A stretch of 64,000 nt of DNA, from assembly GCA_963704005.1 (NCBI GenBank), contig CAVPGJ010000001.1, positions 372,001 to 436,000 on the forward strand, written 5' to 3'. Positions 34,983-43,443 of the stretch are shown piece after piece. The first letter of the stretch is position 1. Every line of letters starts with the position of its first letter. The notes beneath the pieces were generated by a model. That model was given only the letters and a program-made list of their open reading frames with translations, was not told the origin of the DNA and did not search any database. Source of the DNA: AC-32 sp963704005. GTDB taxonomy: Bacteria; Actinomycetota; Thermoleophilia; Gaiellales; Gaiellaceae. Position numbers and translations under genes: made by a program.

Positions 34983-36335
34983 TCAAACCAGTGCTTTGTC
35001 GCCGATCAGGCCGCGCTCTTCGAGGATCTCGGCCAGCGTCGGCTCGCCGACCTCCTGCAGGCGGTAGGTGACCCGCAGCGCCGGCACGTCGAATCGGGAT
35101 CAGCTTGCGCAGGTCGATCGGCGTCCCGATCAGGACGAGCTCGGCGCCCGACGCCTCGATCGTCGCCTTCGAGATCGTCCATCTGCCTGCGCCCGTAGCC
35201 CATCGCGGGCAGCAGCGCGCCGACGTTCGGGTAGTCCTCGAACGTCTTCGCGATCGAGCCGACCGCCGCCTCGCGCGGGTCGATCAGCTCCGCGGCGCCG
35301 TTGGCCTTCGCCGCGAGCACCGCCGCGCCGTAGGCCATCTCGCCGTGGGTGAGCGTCGGGCCCGTCCTCGATCGCGAGGACGCGCTTGCCGGCGATCTCG
35401 GCCGCGTCGCCCTCGACCACGAACGGCGACGCTGCGAGCACGATCCGCGCGCCCGGGTTGTTCGCACGGATCGAGTCGAGCACGGCGTCGACGCCTTCCT
35501 GCGGCGCGCTGTCGATCTTGTTGACCACGCAGACGTCGGCCATGCGCAGGTTCGTCTCGCCCGGGTGGTAGCGCAGCTCGTGCCCGGGACGGTGCGGGTC
35601 GACGACGACGACGTGCAGGTTCGGCTTGATGAACGGCGTGTCGTTGTTGCCGCCGTCCCAGAGGATCACGTCGGCCTCCTGCTCGGCGCGGTCGAGGATC
35701 GCCGCGTAGTCGATCCCGGCGAAGACGAGGTTGCCCTCGGCGAGGTGCGGCTCGTACTCCTCGCGCTCCTCGATCGTCGCGTCGGCGGCGTCGAGATCCT
35801 CGTAGCGCTCGAAGCGCTGGACGGCCTGCGCGGTGAGGTCGCCGTAGGGCATCGGGTGGCGCAGGACGGCGACGCGCTTGCCCGACTCGCGCAGCAGGCC
35901 CGCGATGTGGCGCGTGGTCTGGCTCTTGCCGGAGCCCGTGCGCACCGCGCAGACGGCGACGACCGGCTTCGTCGGAGGTCAGCATCGTCTCGCGCGGCGA
36001 GAGCAGCCGGAAGGCCGCGCCGGCCGCGAGCGACGCGCGACGCCGATGTGCATCACGTGCTCGTGCGTGACGTCGGAGTAGGCGAAGACGACCTCGTCGA
36101 CCTCGTGCTTGTCGATCAGCTCCTCGAGCTCGTCCTCGGGCGCGATCGGGATCCCGTCCGGGTAGAGCGCGCCCGCCAGCTCCGGCGGGTAGACCCGCCC
36201 GTCGATGTTCGGGATCTGCGTCGCGGTGAAGGCGACGACCTCGTACTCGTCGCGGCCGCGGTAGACGAGGTTGAAGTTGTGGAAGTCGCGACCGGCAGCG
36301 CCGGCGATCAGCACCCGTGTCCGTCTGTCATGCAT
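34983..36335 (-). CDS. COG2403-like P-loop protein (annotated in relatives as cyclic 2,3-diphosphoglycerate synthetase/GTPase), several frame breaks
   Basis: About 450 aa when frames are joined. N-terminal Rossmann-like part: TRVLIAGAAGRDFHNFNLVY, AFTATQIPNIDGRVYPPELA, IDKHEVDEVVFAYSDVTHEH. The P-loop part follows: VCAVRTGSGKSQTTRHIAGL (Walker A TGSGKS), then VILWDGGNNDTPFIKPNLHV and VCVVNKIDSAP (NKID nucleotide-specificity motif). C-terminal TLAEILEERGLIGDKALV. Breaks lie near 35000-35110, 35175, 35360 and 35965-36040. Position next to arcC/argF is a known neighbourhood for this family and suggests a link to carbamoyl-phosphate or arginine metabolism. Biochemical role uncertain. Confidence 0.7.
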
Positions 36336-36347
36336 AGAGCTTATGCA
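36331..36347. promoter_or_regulatory. inverted repeat over the start of the COG2403-like gene
   Basis: TGCATA-GAGCT-TATGCA, perfect 6-bp arms, overlapping the ATG (36335-36333, minus). Position is right for an operator or a start-codon-masking RNA stem. Confidence 0.35.
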
Positions 36348-36365
36348 GCTACGCAGGACGGACGT

Positions 36366-37853
36366 CTAGCGAAGGTGCTCGCGGACGCGGTCGGCGACGG
36401 CTTCCATCTCGATCGCGGTGCCGGCGACTTCCTGCAGCAGCTCGTCGGCGGTCGGGCGCTGGCCCTCGGCCCAGAGCTCGCGCAGCAGCGAGCCGGCTTC
36501 GCGCGAGGCGAACCACTCCGACCCGAAGCGCGTCCGCAGGTGGTCGTGCAGCTGTGCCTCGAAGGCCCAGGAGCGCAGGTACGCGTTCACGTAGAAGCCG
36601 TCGTCGATGTCGGCGAGGTAGTTCGCGGGGCTCGGCTCGATCCGGAGCGCATCGCCGAGCAGCTCGACGTAGCGGGCCGGCATCGCGGCCAGGTCGCCGC
36701 CGCCGTGGAACTCGAGCTCGTAGAGCAGCTTGGCCGAGTAGCGGCGGACGAAGAAGAGCAGCCAGACCATCCCCTCGGCCGCGTAGTCCTCGGGCCGCGG
36801 GAAGTCGAGCCGGCGCGAGAGCCACGCGGGCGAGTCGGTCAGGTGCTGCAGGAGCATCGCCCAGCCCTCGGTCACCGCCGAGTCGCCGAGCCGCTTCTCC
36901 TCCATGCGCAGGTCGGGCGAGGTGTTGGCGAAGTGCTCCGTGTGGCCGGCCTCGTGGAAGAACGCGCGCCAGTCGTCGGCGCCGCCGATCGGCTGGATGA
37001 CGAGCATCACCTTGCCCGGAACCTCGATCGGCGAGCAGAACGCGCGCGGGGTCTTCTGCGGGCGCTGCTCGATGTCGAGGTGGACGTTCGGCTGGCCGTC
37101 GAGGTCGATGCCGAGGTCGGAGAGCGTCGAGCGGAGCGCTGGCACCATCAGCTCGCCCGGGAACGCCTCGTCCCACTGCGGCGAGCGGAGCGCGCGCTGG
37201 ACGTCCCAGCGCTGGGCCTCGGCGAGGCCGACGCCGAGCGACTCGCGGAGCGCACGATCGAGCGTGCGTTCGTACAGCTCCTCGGTCGAGTCGAGGAAGG
37301 CGCGGCACTGATCGGCGAGCGCCGGCAGGTCGAGGCCGAAGCGCTGGTAGAGCTCGAGATAGGTGGACGCGCCGAGCGAGGGCAGCGTCGCCCTGGTCGC
37401 CTCGAGCCCCTCGAGGTAGACCGGGTTCAGGTGCTCCTCGGTCGCCTCCCACATCGCCCGGTCGAGCTTCTCGCGCACGCCGCGGTCGGCCTCGTTCGCG
37501 ATCGTCGGGCGCAGCATCCGGAAGGGAACGGTCTCGCCGTCGACGGTCACGGTCAGCTCGGACTCGAGCGCCGCAATCCGCTCGGCGTGCTCGCGCGTCA
37601 GCCGGCCGATGTATCCCTCGCAGGCGAACTTCCACAGCTCGCGGACGCCGCGGTCGCCGTTGACGGCCTCCCCGATCGCCTGGGCCTGCTCGAGCTCGGT
37701 CAGGCTCGCGTGCCGCTCGTAGATCTCCTCGAGCTCGAGCCGGTCCTTCAGGCCCGCGTAGTGCAGGTAGTACTCCTCGTCCAGCTCGGCGATGAAGCGG
37801 TCGGCCCCCGCCCGGTAGGCGTCGAGCTCCTGCGCGGTCGGCGGCCTCGGCAT
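36366..37853 (-). CDS. M3-family (oligopeptidase F-like) zinc metallopeptidase
   Basis: 495 aa, cytoplasmic. The zinc-binding and catalytic HExxH is in RAFFHEAGHTEHFAN (about residue 300) and the third ligand is probably the Glu of VTEGWAMLL. The rest is the helical M3 thimet-type fold. It degrades short peptides. ATG 37853 is preceded 7 nt upstream by TATCCT, so the mRNA is probably leaderless. It is divergent from yjbQ with only 18 bp between. Confidence 0.88.
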   Translation of the reverse strand: MPRPPTAQELDAYRAGADRFIAELDEEYYLHYAGLKDRLELEEIYERHASLTELEQAQAIGEAVNGDRGVRELWKFACEGYIGRLTREHAERIAALESELTVTVDGETVPFRMLRPTIANEADRGVREKLDRAMWEATEEHLNPVYLEGLEATRATLPSLGASTYLELYQRFGLDLPALADQCRAFLDSTEELYERTLDRALRESLGVGLAEAQRWDVQRALRSPQWDEAFPGELMVPALRSTLSDLGIDLDGQPNVHLDIEQRPQKTPRAFCSPIEVPGKVMLVIQPIGGADDWRAFFHEAGHTEHFANTSPDLRMEEKRLGDSAVTEGWAMLLQHLTDSPAWLSRRLDFPRPEDYAAEGMVWLLFFVRRYSAKLLYELEFHGGGDLAAMPARYVELLGDALRIEPSPANYLADIDDGFYVNAYLRSWAFEAQLHDHLRTRFGSEWFASREAGSLLRELWAEGQRPTADELLQEVAGTAIEMEAVADRVREHLR

Positions 37854-37859
37854 TGGCCG

Positions 37860-37866
37860 TAGGATA
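37860..37866. promoter_or_regulatory. self-overlapping divergent -10 boxes (TAGGATA)
   Basis: Plus TAGGAT (37860-37865) lies 6 nt before GTG 37872. Minus TATCCT (37866-37861) lies 7 nt before ATG 37853. One 7-bp sequence therefore serves as the -10 of two divergent leaderless genes. A recognisable -35 is absent on both sides, since those positions fall within the opposite gene. Confidence 0.6.
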
Positions 37867-37871
37867 CCCCG

Positions 37872-38270
37872 GTGCAGGAGATCAGCCTTCGCACGGAACG
37901 GCGGACGCAGCTCGTCGAGATCACGCCCCTGGTCGAGCAGGCGCTGAACGGGGTCGACGGCGCCGCGGCTGCGCTCGTCTATGTTCCGCACACGACGGCC
38001 GGGGTCACGATCAACGAGGACATCGACCCCGATCTCGCCACCGACATCGAGGCGGCGATGGAGAAGATCGTCGAGGACGGCTGGGGTTGGCGCCACGAGG
38101 ACGCCGACGGCCCGAACGCGCCCTCGCACATGCGCGCGTCGCTGATGAGCCCCGAGGTGCTGGTGCCGCTCGAGGAGGGCAAGCTCGCGCTCGGCCGCTA
38201 CCAGGGCATCTTCTTCTGCGAGTTCGACGGGCCGCGCGACCGCAAGGTCTACGTGACTCTTCTCCGCTAG
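37872..38270 (+). CDS. yjbQ: YjbQ/UPF0047 family protein
   Basis: 132 aa. Family motifs VPHTTAGVTINEDIDPDLAT (with the conserved His and Asn-Glu), DGWGWRHEDADGPNAPSHMR and GRYQGIFFCEFDGPR. Homologues have weak thiamine-phosphate synthase activity, and the true role is unsettled. GTG start 6 nt after a TAGGAT -10 box. Confidence 0.88.
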   Translation: MQEISLRTERRTQLVEITPLVEQALNGVDGAAAALVYVPHTTAGVTINEDIDPDLATDIEAAMEKIVEDGWGWRHEDADGPNAPSHMRASLMSPEVLVPLEEGKLALGRYQGIFFCEFDGPRDRKVYVTLLR

Positions 38271-38275
38271 CGAAG

Positions 38276-38319
38276 CTCAACCGCCGCTCAACCTGAACTC
38301 AACAGGGCGCTCTTAGGGT
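38276..38319 (+). promoter_or_regulatory. Pho-box-like triple direct repeat plus -10
   Basis: CTCAACC (38276), CTCAACC (38287) and CTCAACA (38298) repeat with exact 11-bp spacing, the spacing of actinobacterial PhoP direct-repeat units. They are followed by TAGGGT (38314-38319) 6 nt before GTG 38326. The repeats occupy the -35 position of a secreted phosphoesterase gene. PhoP control is inference. Confidence 0.55.
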
Positions 38320-38325
38320 GAGCGC

Positions 38326-39736
38326 GTGCCACGGCGGTTGACGATCGCGCTCTCGCTCACCGCCGCTGCGGTCACGGGTGTCTTCTTCTTCCTCCGGCCC
38401 GGTGAGCCGCGGGCGCATGCGATCTCGCACGCGGGCATCCACAAGATCCGGCACGTCGTGATCGTGATGCAGGAGAACCGCTCGTTCGACTCCTATTTCG
38501 GCACGTACCCGGGCGCCGACGGGCTCCCGCGCCACGACGGCAGTTTCACCGTGTGCTCGCCCGACCCGCGGAGTGGCCGCTGCCTGCGGCCCTTCCACGA
38601 CCACCTCGACCGCAACCTCGGCGGCCCGCACGAGCACCTCGATGCGATGCGCGACATGGCCGGCGGCAAGATGGACGGCTTCGTCCGCGAGGCGCGGCGC
38701 GGCCTGACCCGGGGCTGCCTGCTCCATCCGACCGCCCCGATCTGCTCGCTCGGCGCCCGCCACCCGGACGTGATGGGCTACCACGACTGGCACGAGATCC
38801 CGAACTACTGGTCCTACGCACGGCACTTCGTCCTGCAGGACCACATGTTCCAGCCCGACACCTCCTGGAGCCTGCCGGCCCATCTGTTCATGGTCTCCGA
38901 GTGGTCGGCGCGCTGCTCCGTGCAACACGACCCGATGAGCTGCGTCAACGCGAAGGAGAACCCGCTCGCGCCGCCGCACGAGGTGCAGAACCCGACCGGC
39001 GAGCGGCCGGACTACGCCTGGACCGACCTCACGTACCTGCTCCACCGGCACCACGTCTCCTGGCGCTACTACGTCTTCGCCGGCAACGAACCGGACTGCG
39101 AGACGGGAGCGATGGTCTGCGCCGCGATCCGGCAGCGCGCGAAGACGCCGGGGATCTGGAACCCGCTGCCCTGGTTCGACACGGTCCGGGACGACCACCA
39201 GCTCCGCGACGTGACCTCGATCGCGCGCTTCTTCCGGGCCGCGCGGCGCGGCCGGCTGCCCGCGGTGTCGTGGGTGACGCCGAACAACCACGTCAGCGAG
39301 CATCCGCCGAGCCACGTCACGAACGGTCAGGCCTACGTCACCAACGTGATCAACGCCGTCATGCGCAGCCCCGGACTGGCGCTCGACGGCGATCTTCCTC
39401 GCCTGGGACGACTGGGGAGGCTTCTACGACCACGTGATGCCGCCGTCCGTGGACGAGAACGGCTTCGGCCTGCGCGTGCCGGCGCTCGTGATCTCGCCGT
39501 ATGCGCGGACCGGGTTCATCGACCACCAGACGGCGAGCTTCGACACCTACGCGAAGTTCATCGAGGACGACTTCCTCGGCGGCTCCCGGCTCGACCCGGC
39601 CACCGACGGCCGGCCCGACCCGCGCCCCGACGTGCGCGAGGCGATGCCGCAGGTCGGCGACCTGGCGCTCGACTTCGACTTCCGCCAGAAGCCGCTCAAA
39701 CCCCTGATCCTGCCCTTACATCCGCCGTTCTCCTAG
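38326..39736 (+). CDS. secreted phosphoesterase family protein (phospholipase C/acid phosphatase type), one frame break
   Basis: About 469 aa after joining frames. Signal/anchor helix (TIALSLTAAAVTGVFFFLRP). The PF04185 signature is HVVIVMQENRSFDSYFGTYP (metal-binding Glu-Asn). Further motifs are VLQDHMFQPDTSWSLPAHLF, SWVTPNNHVSEHPP, the later metal site FLAWDDWGGFYDHVMPP and LRVPALVISPYA. A 1-nt insertion near 39372 (in CCCCGG) breaks the frame just before the FLAWDDWGG metal motif. Both halves are fully conserved. The enzyme hydrolyses phosphate esters or phospholipids outside the cell. Pho-box-like repeats upstream suit a phosphate-starvation enzyme. Confidence 0.85.
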
Positions 39737-39746
39737 TCCAGGCGAG

Positions 39747-39815
39747 TCGACCGGTCATTTCAGACGGACGGACAGCCGAGCTGTCCGTCCTGAGGTCGGC
39801 ATCGCAAGCGATGCC
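39747..39815 (-). repeat. REP-like double-hairpin element, copy B
   Basis: On the minus strand: GGCATCGC-TT-GCGATGCC (perfect), GGACGGACAGC-TCG-GCTGTCCGTCC (perfect 11 bp), tail GTCTGAAATGACCGGTCGA. It is the best-paired member of the family and lies between the phosphoesterase and the methyltransferase. Confidence 0.75.
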
Positions 39816-39839
39816 TCTTGGGGCCGATACCCTCACCCT

Positions 39840-41205
39840 ATGGCGGCGCCGGTAACCAGGGACCAGGAGCTCGAGCTCTCGATCGACTCGCTCGCCTACG
39901 GCGGGAACGGCGTCGCGCGGCTGAACGGGTTCGTCGTCTTCGTCCGGCGCGGGCTGCCGGGCGATCGCGTGCGCGCGCGGGTGACGAAGGTGCAGCGCAA
40001 CCACGCCGAGGCGCTCGCGATCGAGGTGCTCGAGCCGGGCCCGCAGCGGGTCGAGGCGCCGTGCGAGCACTACCCGGCCTGCGGCGGCTGCCGCTTCCAG
40101 GATCTCGCCTACGAGGCGCAGGTGGCGGCCAAGGAGGAGCAGGTTCGCGATGCGCTGCGGCGGATCGGCGGGATCGCGGAGCCGCCGCTCGAGCCGATCG
40201 TGCCCGCGGAGGAGGTCTTCCACTACCGCAACAAGCTCGAGTACTCGTTCACGCAGACGCCCGAGGGGCCCGCCCTCGGGTTCCACCGCGCCGGCCGCTG
40301 GGACGAGGTGCTCGACATCTCGCCGCTGCTGGCTGACGACCGACCTCGGCAACGCGGTGCGCGAGGCTGTCCGCGACTGGGCGCGGGCCGAGAAGCTCGA
40401 GGCCTACGACCAGGCCGAGCACACGGGCTACCTGCGCCACCTCGTCCTGCGGGAAGGTCGCAACACGGGCCAGTTGCTCGTCCAGCTCGTGACCGCGGCG
40501 GGCGAGCGCTTCGACCGCGACGAGCTCGTCGAGGTGCTGCGGCGGTTCCCCGAGGTGCGCTCGATCCACTGGGCGGTGAACGAGTCGCAGGCGGAGGTGA
40601 CGAACCTGCCGACGACGCTGCTCTGGGGCGAGGAGGCGATCGAGGAGGAGCTGTGCGGGCTGCGCTTCCGCGTGCGGCCGAACGCGTTCCTGCAGACGAA
40701 CACGCGCATGGCGGAGCGGCTGTACGAGCTGGCGGGCGAGTACGCGGCGCTGACCGGCGGCGAGACGGTCTACGACCTCTACTGCGGGATCGGGACGATC
40801 GGGCTGACGCTCGCCTCGCGGGCGCTGACGGTGTGGGGGGTGGAGGTCTCGGAGGAGTCGGTCGCCTGCGCGCTCGAGAACGCCGACCTGAATGGGATCA
40901 CGAACGCGGCCTTCTTCGCGGGAGAGGTGGGGGCGTCGCTCGAGGAGCTGGCCGAGCGCGCCGGGCCGCCCGACGTCGCCGTCGTCGACCCGCCGCGGGC
41001 CGGGCTCTCGGGGAAGGCGCTGCGCCGCCTCGCGCGGCTCGAGGCGCCGAAGATCGTCTACGTTTCGTGCAACCCGACCACGCTGGCCGGGAACGTGAAG
41101 GATCTCCAGCGCGACTGGGGCTACCGCCTGGAGCGCGCGCGCCCGGTGGACATGTTCCCGCACACTCCGCACGTCGAGACCGTCGCCCTCCTGGCGCGCG
41201 CCTGA
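39840..41205 (+). CDS. rlmD: 23S rRNA/tRNA m5U methyltransferase with TRAM and Fe-S motifs, one frame break
   Basis: About 454 aa. N-terminal TRAM domain (DSLAYGGNGVARLNGFVVFV), Fe-S cluster cysteines in CEHYPACGGCRFQDL plus a later Cys near the frame break, SAM site YDLYCGIGTIGLTLAS, catalytic Cys in IVYVSCNPTTLAGN and the end VDMFPHTPHVETVALL. It methylates C5 of uridine in RNA. N-terminal frame runs to about 40330, C-terminal frame from about 40325. Restoring one base gives the usual CWLTTDLGNAVRE. RlmD versus TrmA specificity is not decided. Confidence 0.85.
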
Positions 41206-41206
41206 C

Positions 41207-41369
41207 CGGAATCAGGGTCTGACGGGAACCGGCGTCTGACCCCGAACCCAACCGGGGTCTGACCCCGAACCGAACCGGGGTCTGACCCCGAACAGCGAAA
41301 CGACGGCCCTCTGATGCGGCCCCAATCACAACCGGAGTTTGACCCCTAGTCCACCCGGGGTCTGACCCC
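41207..41369 (+). repeat. array of GGGGTCTGACCCC palindromes
   Basis: Five 13-bp palindromes at 41231, 41254, 41277, 41334 and 41357 (the first and fourth imperfect) with a degenerate sixth near 41213. Neighbouring units are 23 bp apart except for a 57-bp step. The array fills the convergent gap between the methyltransferase and the MarR gene, and the last unit lies inside the MarR coding end. Confidence 0.75.
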
Positions 41370-41801
41370 GAGCTCGGCTTCGATCGCGGCGCGGAGCTCG
41401 CCCAAGCTTCCCCGCAGCCCGCTGATCTGCTCGCCGCCGAGCCGCGCCTCCACAGCCTCTGCGAGGGAGCGGAAGCGAGGCCGGGCTTCCGCGAGGAGCT
41501 GCGCTCCCTCGTCGGTCAGGCGCAGCACGTACGAGCGGCGGTCGTCCGGGTTCGGCGCTCGCTCGACATGGCCGCGCTGCTCGAGCTTTCCGGCGCGGAA
41601 CAGGACGGTCGAGAGCGGCATCTCCATCCGCGCGGCGAGCGCCGTCGGCGTCAGCGGGCCCTCGGCGCCGATCAGCACGTAGAACGGATAGTCCTGCGGC
41701 TGCAGCTCGACTTCCTCGAGCGCGGCTGCGAGGAGCCGCTCGCGGACCTGGTTCGTCCGGAACAGGTCGAGCAGGATCGTGTCCGGAGCGGGCTCGGACA
41801 C
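41346..41801 (-). CDS. MarR-family transcriptional regulator
   Basis: 151 aa. Winged helix: LTPTALAARMEMPLSTVLFR (recognition helix) and wing VERAPNPDDRRSYVLRLTDE. The helical ends are for dimerisation. GTG 41801 directly abuts operator-like palindromes at 41802-41840, so autoregulation and control of the divergent beta-propeller gene are likely. The last eight codons (ELGVRPRVD) are encoded by a copy of the intergenic palindrome, suggesting that the C-terminus was extended by repeat invasion. Confidence 0.88.
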   Translation of the reverse strand: MSEPAPDTILLDLFRTNQVRERLLAAALEEVELQPQDYPFYVLIGAEGPLTPTALAARMEMPLSTVLFRAGKLEQRGHVERAPNPDDRRSYVLRLTDEGAQLLAEARPRFRSLAEAVEARLGGEQISGLRGSLGELRAAIEAELGVRPRVD

Positions 41802-41840
41802 TACCGCAACCTTGTGGTAAAGTAGCGCAAGATTGTGGTA
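41802..41840. promoter_or_regulatory. divergent promoter with two MarR-type operators
   Basis: TACCGCAACCTTGTGGTA (41802-41819) and TAGCGCAAGATTGTGGTA (41823-41840) are two imperfect palindromes 21 bp apart, on the same face of the helix. Between them lie overlapping opposite -10 boxes, plus TAAAGT (41818) and minus TACTTT (41824). The operators touch both start codons, so repressor binding would shut both genes. Confidence 0.65.
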
Positions 41841-42734
41841 ATGCTACTCCGGACGGCGGCGGCCACCATCCTCGTGGCGGGCTTCGGGGGTCTGGCCTCG
41901 GCCGCGTCTCCGCCTTCGAAAGTGCACGTCGGTCTGTCCGCCTCGTTCGTCGCCGCAGGTGGCGGGGCGCTCTGGGTGACCGACCACACCGCCGGCCGGC
42001 TCGTCCGCATCGACCCGGCCGCCGGCCGCATCAAGGCAAGGATCTCGGTCCCGGGCTACCCGTTCGGGATCGCCTACGGCGCCGGCAGTGTCTGGGTCGG
42101 CTCGCGCTTTGCGGGCCGCGTCACACGGCTGAATGCGAAGACGAACCGGCGCCAGGCGCGAATCCACGTCGGCAACGGGCCCTATGCGCTCACCTACGGG
42201 GCCGGCTCGGTTTGGGTGACGAACGAGGGGTCCGGAACCGTGAGCCGCATCGCGCCTCGCCGCAACCGGGTGACGAAGACGATCCGCGTCGGCGGGCAGC
42301 CCGACGGAATCGCGCTCGCCTTCGGGAAGATCTGGGTCGCCGACTACGGCCGTGGCCGGCTGATCCGGATCGACCCGAAACGAAACCGCGTCGAGCGCAG
42401 CGTCGCTCTGAGCAGTGCCGACTGGATCACCGCCTACCAGGGCTCGCTCTGGGTCTCGAGCGAGACCGGTGTGGTCTTCCGCGTCGACCCTTCCACGATG
42501 GCCGTGCAGGCGACCGTCACCGTCGGGGCCAATCCGCTCGCGGGCTCCTGGATCGACGGCCGGCTCTGGGTCCCCAACATCGACGCGGGCACCGTCTCCG
42601 TCGTCGACCCCTCGACCAACGCTCTCGAGCGCACGATCCAGGTCGGCCCGAGCCCGATCGCGGTCGCGACGGCCGCCGGCTCGGCCTGGGTCACGTCGGA
42701 GCTCGACGGGGATCTCTGGCGCTTCGATCCCTGA
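41841..42734 (+). CDS. secreted YVTN-type beta-propeller protein
   Basis: 297 aa from ATG 41841 (GTG 41835 lies within the operator). Signal peptide to about residue 22 (AAATILVAGFGGLASAA). About six to seven blades repeat G-x-x-W-V-x-x-x-x-x-G-x-V-x-R-I-x-P (for example GSVWVTNEGSGTVSRIAP, GKIWVADYGRGRLIRIDP). Such propellers usually bind proteins or ligands in the envelope. Under MarR control with a divergent promoter. Its last 44 bp overlap the end of the convergent minus-strand gene. Confidence 0.8.
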   Translation: MLLRTAAATILVAGFGGLASAASPPSKVHVGLSASFVAAGGGALWVTDHTAGRLVRIDPAAGRIKARISVPGYPFGIAYGAGSVWVGSRFAGRVTRLNAKTNRRQARIHVGNGPYALTYGAGSVWVTNEGSGTVSRIAPRRNRVTKTIRVGGQPDGIALAFGKIWVADYGRGRLIRIDPKRNRVERSVALSSADWITAYQGSLWVSSETGVVFRVDPSTMAVQATVTVGANPLAGSWIDGRLWVPNIDAGTVSVVDPSTNALERTIQVGPSPIAVATAAGSAWVTSELDGDLWRFDP

Positions 42735-43443
42735 CCGCGCGCCAGAGCAGGTCGGCGTTCGGGAGCAGGAAGCCGAGTGAGAGCAGCGGCAGCGCCGGCA
42801 GGCCGCCGACGTCCCACCAGGTCGCGAGCGCCATCGTCGCGCCGACCGACGCCGTTAAACACACCCAGGTCCAGCCGACCCGCAGCCCCCAGCGCGCCGC
42901 GGCGCCGAGATAGAGCGCGAAGAAGAGCAGGTCCGGCAGCCCCAGCTTCGCCCCGCCGGGCTGCCCCGGAACGACGAAGGTGACCGAGAGCACGTCGAAA
43001 ACCTGCGGCTGCTTGTTGACGATCGTGTTTGTCGGCCCGCGCCAGACCGAGTACGAGTCGACCCACGGCACGATGAACGCGACGAGCACCACCCAGCTCA
43101 GCTCCTCGAAGAAGCGAAGGAAGGCCCACGCGAGGAACGTCATCGCGCCGAGCTTGGCGAAGTTCGCCACCGGCCCCGCGCCGACCGCCTGCAGCAGCAC
43201 CGCGGCGACGATGAACCCCGCCGCGGCAGCCAGCAGCTTCCCGGGCGGCGAGCGCCAGAGCGGCAGCGCAAGGTAGACGAGCCCGAACACCGCCGGGATG
43301 ACCAGGAACGCGAGGAACGCGATCGCCCGCCACAGCGACAGGCCGAACCAGTACTGGTGCGTCCCGTAGTAGACGCCGAGGACGACCGCGAGCGCGACGA
43401 ACGCGGCCCGGCGAGCGGTCAGTACGGCGGCAGCTCGGCCCAC
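42691..43443 (-). CDS. polytopic membrane protein
   Basis: About 250 aa with around seven hydrophobic segments (FVALAVVLGVYYG, AIAFLAFLVIPAVFGLVYLA, LLAAAAGFIVAAVLLQAVGA and others) and a conserved-looking periplasmic loop (DSYSVWRGPTNTIVNKQPQV). Start either GTG 43443, inside the end of the UDG-like gene, or CTG 43422, which overlaps that stop as CTGA. It is co-oriented with and coupled to the UDG-like gene. No family recognised. Confidence 0.7.
   Translation of the reverse strand: MGRAAAVLTARRAAFVALAVVLGVYYGTHQYWFGLSLWRAIAFLAFLVIPAVFGLVYLALPLWRSPPGKLLAAAAGFIVAAVLLQAVGAGPVANFAKLGAMTFLAWAFLRFFEELSWVVLVAFIVPWVDSYSVWRGPTNTIVNKQPQVFDVLSVTFVVPGQPGGAKLGLPDLLFFALYLGAAARWGLRVGWTWVCLTASVGATMALATWWDVGGLPALPLLSLGFLLPNADLLWRAVRDRSARDPRRAPT

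Noticed and set aside
35349..37862. Plus-strand open frame of over 800 codons opposite the P-loop and M3 peptidase genes
   Set aside because: It spans two well-recognised minus-strand genes and reads as low-complexity Arg/Val/Glu; an antisense artefact.
41207..41369. CRISPR-like array
   Set aside because: Repeats are 13-bp palindromes with 10-bp degenerate, non-unique spacers, and no cas gene is present.
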